64,000 bases of DNA from Siphlonurus alternatus (lineage: Eukaryota; Arthropoda; Insecta; Ephemeroptera; Siphlonuridae): positions 10,220,387 to 10,284,386 of the forward strand of contig OX463786.1 in assembly GCA_949825025.1 (NCBI GenBank), read 5' to 3'. Shown here piece by piece: positions 57,301 to 64,000 of this stretch (positions within the stretch are counted from its first letter, which is position 1; the number at the start of each line of letters is the position of its first letter). The position numbers and the translations under genes were made by a program. Under the pieces are notes generated by a model. That model was not told the DNA's origin. It worked only from the letters and a program-made list of their open reading frames with translations, and ran no database searches.

Positions 57301-58217
57301 AAATATAAAATTTTATCTTTTGTTAATTATCAATTTTTGTAATGTTTAATGATAGTGCGTAACTGATAATAAAATTTCCAATCGATTAGTATAAATTTCA
57401 TTCTTGTGCGATGCATATTAGCTGAGATTGAGAATTGCATCAATGCATCTTCATGCAATTGCACTTTACTATAAATTGTTCTTATCATCACAGAAAAATA
57501 AATTTTGTACCGTTAGATAGGGAATTGAATTGTGATTTCATCCCAATCGTTGAAAAAGACGAAAGATAATTTCATATAGACGTTGAAAATTTGTTTTTAT
57601 TTTAATGACAGCCAACATCGGTATCACCGCTTCTGCTCTCATCTCGCCATAAAATTGCTACTGAACATCGCGTGTGACCAGACCGATACGTCACAACTTC
57701 ACTTTTTAGCCGTTGGTCACTGGAATTCAAATTTGGGGGCCTAAACAAGAAAATAATTATTACCAGTGAATCGGTCTTATTTTTATTGATAAGATGATAT
57801 TAAAAAAGTGTTCCCTTCAGTACACCTTTAAGTCCTGTTATTTAGTCACCATGTAAGCAGTTAATAAGTGGTTTGTTTTTATGCAACAATCATATTTAAA
57901 GACATTTATTTATCTCTATTTTATTTCATGGAATAATTTATCTTAAAGGGTTCAGACCGTTCAACTCGTCATCAGGAGTCTATTGAACTGACTATTAAAC
58001 CTTCTACGATAAATCATTTCAAATAAAAATAAAGTCCCAAAAGCCACCCCATTGATCATAAGAAATAACTCACATCATTCACGACCGCCTGTAGTTTCTG
58101 ATTTTCATCTCTGAGGTCTTTGAGACTATGTCGAATGTCTGCAAGTTCTGCAGAGTCTGCCTTAGAGCTGGGGGCGGGGGAAGAGGGGACCTCCTCAACT
58201 TCCACTCGTCTGCCTCG
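45975..58217 (-). CDS. ABIN/TNIP-NEMO-optineurin family adaptor (UBAN motif and C-terminal zinc finger), 3' six exons
   Basis: This is a cytosolic ubiquitin-binding coiled-coil adaptor. Relatives bind linear/K63 ubiquitin chains and tune NF-kB signalling or selective autophagy. Exons in order: 58217-58074, 50100-49963, 49271-49116, 48071-47946, 47078-46893 and 46439-45975. All are phase 0 with GT-AG borders, giving 404 residues. The first exon is Ser/Pro-rich, then coiled coil (LKDLRDENQKLQ). The second, EVNKRWQRHH, resembles ABIN homology domain 1. Exons 3 and 4 make a continuous coiled coil across LLEIQ|VRSYKDDWEAERREKE, the UBAN signature. A Cys/His-rich linker and a Ser/Pro-rich stretch follow, and the protein ends in CPRCGKIFPP...HFDEC, a C-X2-C-X14-H-X3-C finger. 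ABIN-1 lacks such a finger, while NEMO and optineurin end in one, so the exact orthology is open. The N-terminus is not located; a candidate microexon is at 60286-60321. Confidence 0.82.
46893..47078 (-). CDS. Adaptor gene exon: end of coil and Cys/His-rich linker
   Basis: 62 codons between CCCTAG and GTGAGA. LQEREKMN continues the coil. Next comes a stretch with HRCCPHSHICE and AHCCGN, unusually rich in Cys and His for a linker in this family. The frame is fixed by the phase-0 junctions on both sides. Confidence 0.75.
47499..47862. mobile_element. TTAA-site MITE family E in the adaptor gene intron
   Basis: TTAAGGGTAAGATAACGCCA is mirrored by TGGCGCTATCTTACCCTGAA. The left TTAA is intact and the right one mutated to TGAA. 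Confidence 0.85.
47946..48071 (-). CDS. Adaptor gene exon: UBAN core
   Basis: 42 codons between TTGTCAG and GTACGG. VRSYKDDWEAERREKEQ carries the D-[FW]-x-x-E-R core that contacts ubiquitin in this family, followed by leucine-zipper-like LVQQVAQLQRK. Confidence 0.87.
48143..48270 (+). mobile_element. 5S-SINE fragment (subfamily b)
   Basis: 'tccgtcctgactgaagtttc' and 'gggacgtataacaggccacg' match the body and 3' part. The head is missing. Antisense to the adaptor gene. Confidence 0.65.
48508..48843. mobile_element. MITE family C, ATGGACAA subfamily, intronic
   Basis: ATGGACAACATATACATGAA is mirrored by TTCATGTATGTTGTCCAT. The centre is diverged and has lost both CRE sites. Confidence 0.75.
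49116..49271 (-). CDS. Adaptor gene exon: coiled coil entering the UBAN motif
   Basis: 52 codons between TTGCAG and GTGAGG. LAQLEAENAQLRLDVESSRR and QALEQEHKEHAELLEIQ are regular heptads. The final LLEIQ is the N-terminal part of the UBAN consensus. Confidence 0.85.
49297..49332. mobile_element. Family B MITE end fragment
   Basis: 'gggcgcgattcacgaaggag' is the family B terminus, without a partner end. It lies 25 bp upstream of an exon acceptor of the adaptor gene. Confidence 0.55.
49725..49840 (-). mobile_element. 5S-SINE fragment
   Basis: 'ccggggcagccatggcttag' followed by 'actgaagaaaccgtggaaat' and 'ctcagtcaggatggtc' is SINE body sequence. The head is missing. Confidence 0.5.
49963..50100 (-). 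CDS. Adaptor gene exon: ABIN-homology-like segment
   Basis: 46 codons between TTTAAG and GTGAGA. VMEVNKRWQRHH resembles the conserved 'VNKQW' segment at the start of ABIN homology domain 1. The rest (LLNTISELQMK) continues the coiled coil. Confidence 0.82.
50578..50640 (-). mobile_element. 5S-SINE remnant
   Basis: 'tgactgagggaaccttagta' and 'tcaggatgggca', the hairpin part of the SINE only. Confidence 0.4.
50818..51207 (-). mobile_element. 5S-rRNA-derived SINE, subfamily b, best copy
   Basis: Minus-strand head: TGGCGCAGTGCATTGACCGG, then 'tctcgttagatcaccgaagt', and then 'gtggttagtacttggatggg'. These are in the same order and spacing as in 5S rRNA from its middle to the C box. The body holds the GACTGAGG/CCTCAGTC inverted pair, and the 3' end is 'gcgagctgtaagctcttagg' plus poly-A. 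It lies in the 8-kb intron of the adaptor gene, in the same orientation as the gene. Confidence 0.82.
51254..51626. mobile_element. TTAA-site MITE family E, complete, intronic
   Basis: TTAAGGTAGAGATAATATGG is mirrored exactly by CCATATTATCTCTACCTTAA, with TTAA at both edges. Long, nearly perfect arms. Confidence 0.9.
51630..53250. other. Intron sequence of the adaptor gene
   Basis: AT-rich. It holds a short SINE remnant (52603-52640, 'catcctgacaggttttcatg') and a slightly GC-richer patch at 52690-52790 ('ggtcgggtctaaaaagagcc') of unknown nature. No exon was supported. Confidence 0.4.
53255..53510. mobile_element. MITE family C, degenerate copy
   Basis: 'gatttcagaaatgaagaggg' and 'tgtattgtccat' are family C blocks. 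The centre is replaced and diverged. Confidence 0.55.
54016..54140. mobile_element. Near-perfect 125-bp palindrome
   Basis: ATAGGCCTGTTCGTAAACCC is mirrored by GGGTTTACGAACAGGCCTAT. The arms of about 55 bp are nearly perfect around 'gtacatacg'. A decayed relative lies at 17190-17300, so it is a mobile family. Confidence 0.85.
54277..54342. repeat. (TA)n microsatellite
   Basis: About 33 TA units, intronic. Confidence 0.97.
54350..55980. other. Intron sequence of the adaptor gene
   Basis: AT-rich. A partial relative of the TACAGTC-ended MITE is at about 55720-55850 ('cgcttccggaggtagtat', 'tttgactata'). No exon was supported. Confidence 0.4.
55984..56302. mobile_element. MITE family C, ATGGACAA subfamily, complete
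   Basis: ATGGACAACTTGCATGACAT is mirrored exactly by ATGTCATGCAAGTTGTCCAT. Two TGACGTCA sites and 'ttattgcagaaatggataga' are present. The best preserved copy of this subfamily. Confidence 0.88.
56637..57831. mobile_element. TTAA-site giant foldback element family H, 1.2 kb
   Basis: TTAAAGGTGAACTGAAGGGA and its mirror TCCCTTCAGTACACCTTTAA mark the ends, with TTAA duplicated. The arms of about 545 bp are highly complementary ('gtgacgtatcggtctggtca' against 'tgaccagaccgatacgtcac'). The unpaired spacer of about 100 bp (57187-57287) is CpG-rich. It shares its termini and 'aaaaagtgaagttgtgacgt' with the 460-bp element at 41376. No transposase. Confidence 0.9.
58074..58217 (-). CDS. Adaptor gene exon: Ser/Pro-rich then coiled-coil start
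   Basis: 48 codons between TTCCAG and GTGAGT. It encodes RGRRVEVEEVPSSPAPSSK, followed by the heptad-like LADIRHSLKDLRDENQKLQ. The exon is GC-richer than its introns. It follows an unresolved upstream exon and precedes an 8-kb intron. Confidence 0.8.
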
Positions 58218-58518
58218 CTGGAACATTTGGAGAACAGGTCAACTCAAGGTCACAGGTCAACACAAGGTCACAGGTCAATATTATATAGTTAAAATAATTT
58301 ATATTTCTTCTGGAATTATGAAGTTTGTGGTTATTCTGTCTTAAATTAAGTTTTAAAATTTTGCAGAGAGGTATGTAATAAAAGTATGTTTGAAATGGCA
58401 AAGATGAAATACGAATAGAAATGCCAGAAACCAGGCAGTTACTGTTAAATCTAAAGGGAATATTCATAATAAATTTGACAATGTCCTGGGCATCAAGAAT
58501 TAGTATCGTTTAAAGACA

Positions 58519-58733
58519 ATGGAGTATTGACCTCAATTTTTTTATTGCAGAAATGGATAGAGGGTCCTATCCTTTTCTTAAGGAGCGGCGTCTCGTGACG
58601 TCACAAAAAGGACTTTCAATAATTTTTTAAAAATACTTCCCGGGCTCTAAAAAATCTGAAAAAAATCAGGGTAGCATAACTTTGCACGTTCTATCCATTT
58701 CTGCAATAAAAAAATTTGAGGACAATACTCCAT
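58519..58733. mobile_element. MITE family C with deleted centre
   Basis: ATGGAGTATTGACCTCAAT is mirrored by TGAGGACAATACTCCAT. The left arm is cut after 'atggatagaggg', so most of its inner part is lost and only one CRE site remains. Confidence 0.8.
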
Positions 58734-58794
58734 TAGAAAGACAATATGTAAAATTGAGCAGATGTGAGATTTAAGTAATTTAAGAAAGAGTAGT

Positions 58795-59012
58795 CTAAAG
58801 ATGGATTCACATGGCGATTTTTACCATGCGACGCGACGCGAATAATGCGCACTTGCTGTAACATCCATTGGCGGCCATATCTGGCGATTAAAAGAAAAAT
58901 AGCATCGAAATTAACGCGATTCCCAGCGAATTCGTCACCGCATAGGATTTCACGCAGCTTTTACGTCAAAATCACGTCGCATCGCCGTTGTCGCTATCTG
59001 AATCCGCCATAA
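58795..59012. mobile_element. MITE family I, copy 2
   Basis: 'agatggattcacatggcgat' is mirrored by 'atctgaatccgccat', with the interior 'taccatgcgacgcgacgcga' identical to the copy at 31406. The flanking TTAA has decayed to CTAA/ATAA. Confidence 0.75.
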
Positions 59013-59014
59013 TT

Positions 59015-60280
59015 TTTTTTTAGATGGATACATTTTTCATAATTTGCGGTACTTGCTTAATCTGCAAGAGAATTTGAAAATGTTATTACGAAGAAAAATT
59101 GTTTCGAGTAACAACAAAATTATCAGACACCTTTCAGACGACTATTTCTATCATATTTAATAAACCAAATATTTTGTTAAGGAAAGTATTTGTCAATTTA
59201 CTGTAGATAATTTAACAAAGGATTAATATTAGTTGATTGAGTTCTTGCAATCCACAAAACCTGCAGAGGACTCGGCATGGGAACTTTTAACTCGCCATCA
59301 ATAGGTGATATGATATTGTCTAGACCGTGACAGATCGTCTTATCAGTATTGTAAAAAATTAGGGAGAAGCTTAAAGAATCCAGAAATGAAGCTGTTATAA
59401 GAAAATCCCCTCTTTGAATTTGCTCAAGCCATAAACGATTAATTAAAATATTCTCTAAATTTTTAATTTATTTCATTGGATTTTTTCCTAAATGTATTCT
59501 ATCTATGGCTCGGAAGTAACTGCTGAGGATAATCGTTAATTAGTATCACAAAGCATGATGTTTACGTTAGAAATTTATAAATCTTTGTTAGAATGTATTT
59601 ATAGTTTGCTTGTGGGAGTTTCTTAGTAAATAAATGATACACAGTAGTGTGGGTGTCAATTTGATCCGACAGTGTAGATAAAACATGTTTTTATTATTTT
59701 CTTTTCTGAAGTGATTCATAGAATAATTTCTTAAGGGTTGGGGAGTTCATTTTGGTATCAATTAATGATGCTGTTAAGTTAAAACTGTGTTTCAATTAAG
59801 ATGAAAATAATTTTAATTCAAGAAATTGTCATCAAATAAATTAATTTAAAAAAGTATAAATTAGAATTTTTAATATAAAATTGAAATATAAGAAAAATAT
59901 ATATATATTCAACAAAATTAAATTTAAACAAATTACCAATTTTTTTTTCATCATCAATAAGGATTTTTAAAAAATGTGTAAATTTTTCCAGAAACTTATG
60001 TAGATCATTTTATAAAAATTTATAAAATTTAATTTATAAATATTATTTACATTTTTCAAAGTTTAGGATATTATAAAGTAGCAATTCTATGTCGAGTAAT
60101 ATTTAATTTATAATTAAAATTAATTGAAAATTTTAAAGGTAGAATCCTGAAAAAGTAAAGTAATAATTCAGTTAAATTTTGATCATATTTTACAAAGAAA
60201 AAGTTGTGAATGTTGTTACGGAGAAAAGAACAAATAAAATTTTGCAAGGGAGTTTTAATGAAGAAAATTTCTCGCCGGGG
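59015..60280. other. AT-rich stretch, probably intron of the adaptor gene
   Basis: No exon or repeat was recognised. Confidence 0.35.
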
Positions 60281-60285
60281 AACAC

Positions 60286-60321
60286 CTGAAGCCTCTTGCT
60301 GTCAATCTCACAGACGGTACC
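60286..60321 (-). CDS. Possible 12-codon exon of the adaptor gene
   Basis: On the minus strand ATTAG|GGTACC...CTTCAG|GTGTTC brackets 36 bases encoding GTVCEIDSKRLQ. It is phase-compatible with the next exon at 58217 and plausible as coiled coil. The donor is weak and the exon is very short, so this could be chance. Its GC content is above that of the surroundings. Confidence 0.3.
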
Positions 60322-61065
60322 CTAATACTAAGTAAGTCAAAGGGATTATAATTTAATATGTAATACATAACTTTATAATTAAAGTTATTAATTAACTAGT
60401 AATAATCTTCAGTTCATATTATTTTATGTTCCAGCAGTATACTGTGAAACGAAGTATATTGATACATCCAACTGTTAAATTAAATCATTTTCCGCTCATC
60501 ATTTATTGATTTATCTTGCAGAAGGAAAACACGAGCTGAAATATGAACTTCTTTTGATAAAATTTTCTATATTTTATACCCGGAAATTTGAGAACCAATC
60601 AGAAATGATGAACAAGGAAATAATTTCTAGAAATGGTGTTTACTCTCCTAATTACCTTTACTTAGAAAATTACGTATTTAATAAAGCTTAGATAACAGGT
60701 ACCATCAATTTATCCTTCTTTAAAGAATATGAGATAATTGTACGTATATTGCTTATTATTTTGATATAAAAAAATTAACACTTCTTACTCTAAAATATAG
60801 AAAAAAGCAGCATGTGTATTGGGGTAATCATAGAGGGATTATAATATACATATTTTTACTAATATTTACACCGTAAATTATATATAAATTGATTTATATA
60901 TTAGTTAATTTGATAATGGAATTTGATAGTATTATTAAGTTTTTATGATAAAATAAATGCAAATCTTTTTATTTTAATTTACATTTTGCAATTGGTTATT
61001 TTTTTATTAATTAAAACACAGAAATTATACACTTCTCTACTTGTTAAGTATATAACTTGAGCCTA

Positions 61066-61338
61066 CCGAAACACTAATGTATTTCAAGTTTATGTGAAAT
61101 GAGGTCGGACAATCTATCCTGGCATTTACCTGTGACTGAGGGAAACGTGTGGAAACCTCAGTCATAATGGACGCTATGATATGATAGTTATTGCTATAAT
61201 TTTTAATAAACCGAAAGTGCAATGGTCCAAAGCATGGGTAACTACAGATTGGAAAAGAGCAACGATTTACCCCTGGGTTTTGAGAGAAGTTTGATTTTTG
61301 TTGAACATGGTCACCCATCCAACAGCATTGCTTGACTT
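61066..61338 (-). mobile_element. 5S-rRNA-derived SINE, decayed subfamily a
   Basis: 'gtgactgagggaaacgtgtg' and 'aacgatttacccctgggttt' match the body, and 'catggtcacccatccaac' marks the C-box region. About 20 bases of the head are deleted after it, and the head is cut. Confidence 0.65.
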
Positions 61339-61949
61339 TGTATTGCATAAATTATTAAAATACTTTGTACCTCAAACTCTCTAAAAGCTGTGATATATTC
61401 CATATAACATTTTTTTTTATCGTGAACGTGCAAATATCCGTGAACAGATATTAAATTACAAGTTAAATTAACACTGTATGAGGAAAATTGTAAACAGTAA
61501 ATAGAGAACATCGTGAAACATGAAACTTATTGCGTAATTTTCAATTAAAATTGTAACGAGGAAAGTCCGTAACTATAATATTCTCAGAATATCTATTATA
61601 ATATAATATTATATAATTTTCCTGCTAGCTTTGTGATGATAACTTTGTGGAAATTAATTCTATATAATATTATCATCAGTTATATTGAATATTATAGTTT
61701 TCTTAACGCTTTTAAGGTTCTCATTCAATGGTAAAATTTGTGATTAAGGACCTTACTGGCCAAATACGAGCTAAAGTAGTTTTCAACATACATAATTATG
61801 ATAAAAAATTGATTTAGGTGAACAGTGCAAAAATGTATATAACAATAATTATATGTATTATTGCATACAACATGAAGGAACACTAGTAACGTATATTTCA
61901 GGACAACAATAAACTTTACTATACTCTGGTTCACATTTAACTTGTTTTT

Positions 61950-62110
61950 GTCATGTTTGTAACGTCTTCAGTCATTGGTGCATTGTTTGTAACGAAGAAT
62001 TTCATTGGCCGAGCCGAGCCGAAAGACACCCGAGAGTTTCCGACGAAAACGAAGTTGGATATGAACCCTATAGTATAGTGTCCTGTCTGCCAGAGTTGCA
62101 GAAAACAATT
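61950..62110 (-). promoter_or_regulatory. CpG-richer patch with two spaced CCAAT boxes
   Basis: A duplicated module of about 30 bp ('gtttgtaacg' followed by 'tcattgg') places ATTGG (CCAAT on minus) at 61974-61978 and 62004-62008, three helical turns apart, next to 'ccgagccgagccgaaag'. This arrangement is typical of NF-Y-type promoters. On the minus strand it would fire towards the adaptor gene. No start codon or first exon was fixed, so the link is inferred. Confidence 0.3.
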
Positions 62111-62411
62111 GAGGCTTCAAGTGAGTGCGCTTGCGATGCGCAACTGTTGTCGTTAAGGTCTATCTTGCACTTGAAAATGAAGCAAAGTGTTTTTTTTTAA
62201 CTTTTCTCGGTTATAAATCAAGTAAAAAATCTAAATATTGAATTATCTACTTTATTTTTCAGTTTGGACCAAAGTCCGTAAAGGAATTTTCCCTAAAAAA
62301 ATCTTATTCTTACAGTTAGTGAAAAAACGAATTCACTTTTTTTTTTTTTTTTTTTTACATAGGTTTAGATAGGATGGTGAGGACACCGAAAAATCAGCTG
62401 ACTTGAAGCCT
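62111..62411. mobile_element. Short repeat with AGGCTTCAAGT inverted ends, copy 2
   Basis: It starts AGGCTTCAAGTGAGTGCGC and ends 'cagctgacttgaagcct'. The interior shares 'acttttctcggttataaat' and 'acataggtttagataggatg' with 25594-25893. Confidence 0.72.
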
Positions 62412-62950
62412 ATATATAAGATACAGCAGATTTGCAGCTTTGTTGGGAAGTCACCAAGAGCGTGGCAGTGCATGTCTACAAACAGAGCAGGGGTACTTTT
62501 AGATGTGCATCTCTGGATTAAGCGATACCACGCAGTCTATGGAGGCGCGCGCAGTCATAAAAAATGCTATATAAAATATAGACTGAGTGCTCTGCACACA
62601 CCTCCCAAAATTGCAAATCTGCAGCTCCAAGCAAGTGAAGGAGAAAAGTTCATATTTTCCAGATGTGTACGTGCGTCTTTAGACAAGTGTACTGAATTTT
62701 ATAAGTATGACATCTTCACAATATTGCCATATTTGGAAAAATAAAAATAGAGATGATAAAAGTGACAGTGATGTCATTTTTATAATAATAAAAATAACGT
62801 TGCCAACTCACGTCTACAAAAACTTAATCAGCTGGATCCTGTTGGTTGTTATTAGTTTATATTCAAACATCACGACTCTTCTGGTATGCAGTTTAAAGTT
62901 AATTAAGATTTTGTGGTTCTCTTCCTTATTCTTATGGTAATCAATCCCAG
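62412..62950. other. Unclassified stretch, plus-strand open frame without support
   Basis: A 113-codon frame opens here with no ATG near its start (TTG at 62403, inside the preceding repeat). It has no splice context and no recognisable domain. The DNA at 62440-62700 is less AT-rich than its flanks and may be an unrecognised repeat. Confidence 0.3.
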
Positions 62951-63010
62951 AAAATGAAGGAACAGTGGAAACTTCAGACAGAATGGTCAATAATTTGGAA
63001 GATGTTGTTT
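62945..63010 (+). mobile_element. 5S-SINE remnant
   Basis: 'aatgaaggaacagtggaaac' and 'ttcagacagaatggtca' are the SINE hairpin region. It abuts the TATTA microsatellite, which may derive from its neighbourhood. Confidence 0.4.
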
Positions 63011-63013
63011 AAC

Positions 63014-63210
63014 AATATTATATTATATTATATTATATTATATTATATTATATTATATTATATTATATTATATTATATTATATTATATTATATTATATTA
63101 TATTATATTATATTATATTATATTATATTATATTATATTATATTATATTATATTATATTATATTATATTATATTATATTATATTATATTATATTATATTA
63201 TATTATATTA
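63014..63210. repeat. (TATTA)n microsatellite, about 197 bp
   Basis: About 39 perfect pentanucleotide units. The plus-strand ORF through it is a by-product of the repeat. Confidence 0.97.
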
Positions 63211-63214
63211 CAAT

Positions 63215-63920
63215 ATTTACAATTTTGAGACATTCGATTTTATATTATAAAGCAAATTTCTATTCTATTCTACAGTATATTTGCAACTCATATAAAAAGT
63301 TAATCGGAACATAAAGCTAGCAGCTATTGACCATGTTTGTTCATGCATATACTATTTAATAATAAATTCATAATTTTGTAAAATTATTAAATTTACGGCA
63401 GATTTTTTATTTTTCTTTACTCTGTGAGGTATTAAATTTTCAGAAAATTGATAACTAATTTTTGTATATCTATATAGTAATATCAGTGAAATGGTCTTAC
63501 TTTTTGTTCATGTCAAATTAATTAGGCACGAAATTTTAACATCATGATAAACTCCCTCATTGGTTATATATGTGGTATAATAAGGGAATTGCATGTTTCT
63601 AAAATAGTTGATTAGAGCCTTATCCAAAAAAATGGAAAAATCTCATAATAAATTTAAGCTTAATTAAGAACAATCATTTTCTAAATATTAATTGTTTAAT
63701 AAGATTAATTACTTAAGCGGCTTTTGAAAGCCTAATGTTTTTTAAATTTAAATTAAATTACATTACTGTTAATTTAATTTTAAATGTATCTTTATAATAA
63801 AATAAATTACCAACTAAACAAATATTAATAAAAAATTAATTTAAAAGAAAATAAAAATTTAAATTAAAATTTAAAAAAATTAAAAAAAATAATAGTTATT
63901 TTAGAATTAGCCTTTTTATT
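63215..63920. other. AT-rich non-coding stretch
   Basis: Nothing was recognised. Confidence 0.45.
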
Positions 63921-63921
63921 T

Positions 63922-64000
63922 ACCAACACGTATAGCTATTTCCTGACAATCTGATACAACTAACACACATTTGCACGCCCTCCGCAGTGAGTCAGGAAAT
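63922..64000 (-). other. Possible coding exon cut by the window edge
   Basis: The last 80 bp are clearly less AT-rich. On the minus strand one frame is open (DSLRRACKCVLVVSD...AIRV) and meets 'gtgttg|gtaaat', a usable donor. It could be an upstream exon of the adaptor gene or of another gene, or chance. Only sequence beyond the window would tell. Confidence 0.2.

Noticed and set aside
62403..62744. 113-codon plus-strand frame
   Set aside because: It starts at TTG inside a dispersed repeat, has no recognisable domain and no splice sites. Kept only as an unclassified stretch.
62954..63250. 98-codon plus-strand frame rich in I, L and Y
   Set aside because: Produced by the TATTA pentanucleotide array; it is not a gene.

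Overview
This window is animal nuclear DNA, most likely from a protostome and probably an arthropod. It is very AT-rich and gene-poor. It has spliced genes with GT-AG introns, microsatellites (TA, GA, CAA, AAAT, TATTA) and a dense load of short palindromic DNA transposons and SINEs. The arthropod leaning is an inference. It rests on the form of ATP synthase subunit e, on the GPCR exon, and on a 5S-rRNA-like SINE head that resembles arthropod 5S.

Three protein-coding loci can be supported. (1) Minus strand, 33027-33407: one exon of a class A (rhodopsin-like) GPCR with TM1, TM2 and the start of TM3, ending in a clean splice donor. (2) Plus strand, 37995-40982: a complete three-exon gene for mitochondrial ATP synthase subunit e (ATP5ME, 88 aa) with a poly(A) signal at 41072. 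(3) Minus strand, 58217 down to 45975: six phase-0 exons (404 residues decoded) of an ABIN/TNIP-NEMO-optineurin type adaptor. It has coiled coils, an ABIN-homology-like segment, a UBAN ubiquitin-binding motif and a C-terminal C2HC zinc finger. Its start is not resolved; a possible 12-codon exon lies at 60286-60321 and a possible promoter near 61950-62110.

Layout. 1-10 kb: stacked palindromic MITEs, including a cluster of about 150-bp palindromes nested in the middle of another MITE, a 33-bp minisatellite, and a 5'-truncated non-LTR retrotransposon with an open reverse transcriptase frame (7859-9181, minus). 10-33 kb: repeats only, including a 3-kb inverted pair at 15.6-18.6 kb, 5S-derived SINEs and an 80-bp hAT-like element with perfect 8-bp target duplication. 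33-41 kb: the GPCR exon, a 53-bp hAT-like element and ATP5ME, which carries a tRNA-derived SINE in intron 2. 41-45 kb: foldback elements and a 179-bp hAT-like element with perfect 8-bp duplication. 46-58 kb: the adaptor gene, whose introns are packed with the same MITE and SINE families, including a 1.2-kb foldback. 58-64 kb: repeats, a CCAAT-containing CpG-richer patch and a long TATTA microsatellite.

The three genes show no sign of co-operation: one is bioenergetic, one is a signalling receptor, and one is a ubiquitin/NF-kB-type adaptor. The most distinctive property of the window is its transposon community. At least four unrelated palindromic families sit at TTAA sites, at least three miniature hAT-like elements have intact 8-bp duplications, and several families carry the CRE octamer TGACGTCA. 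The abundant family C also carries a splice-acceptor-like sequence in both orientations.
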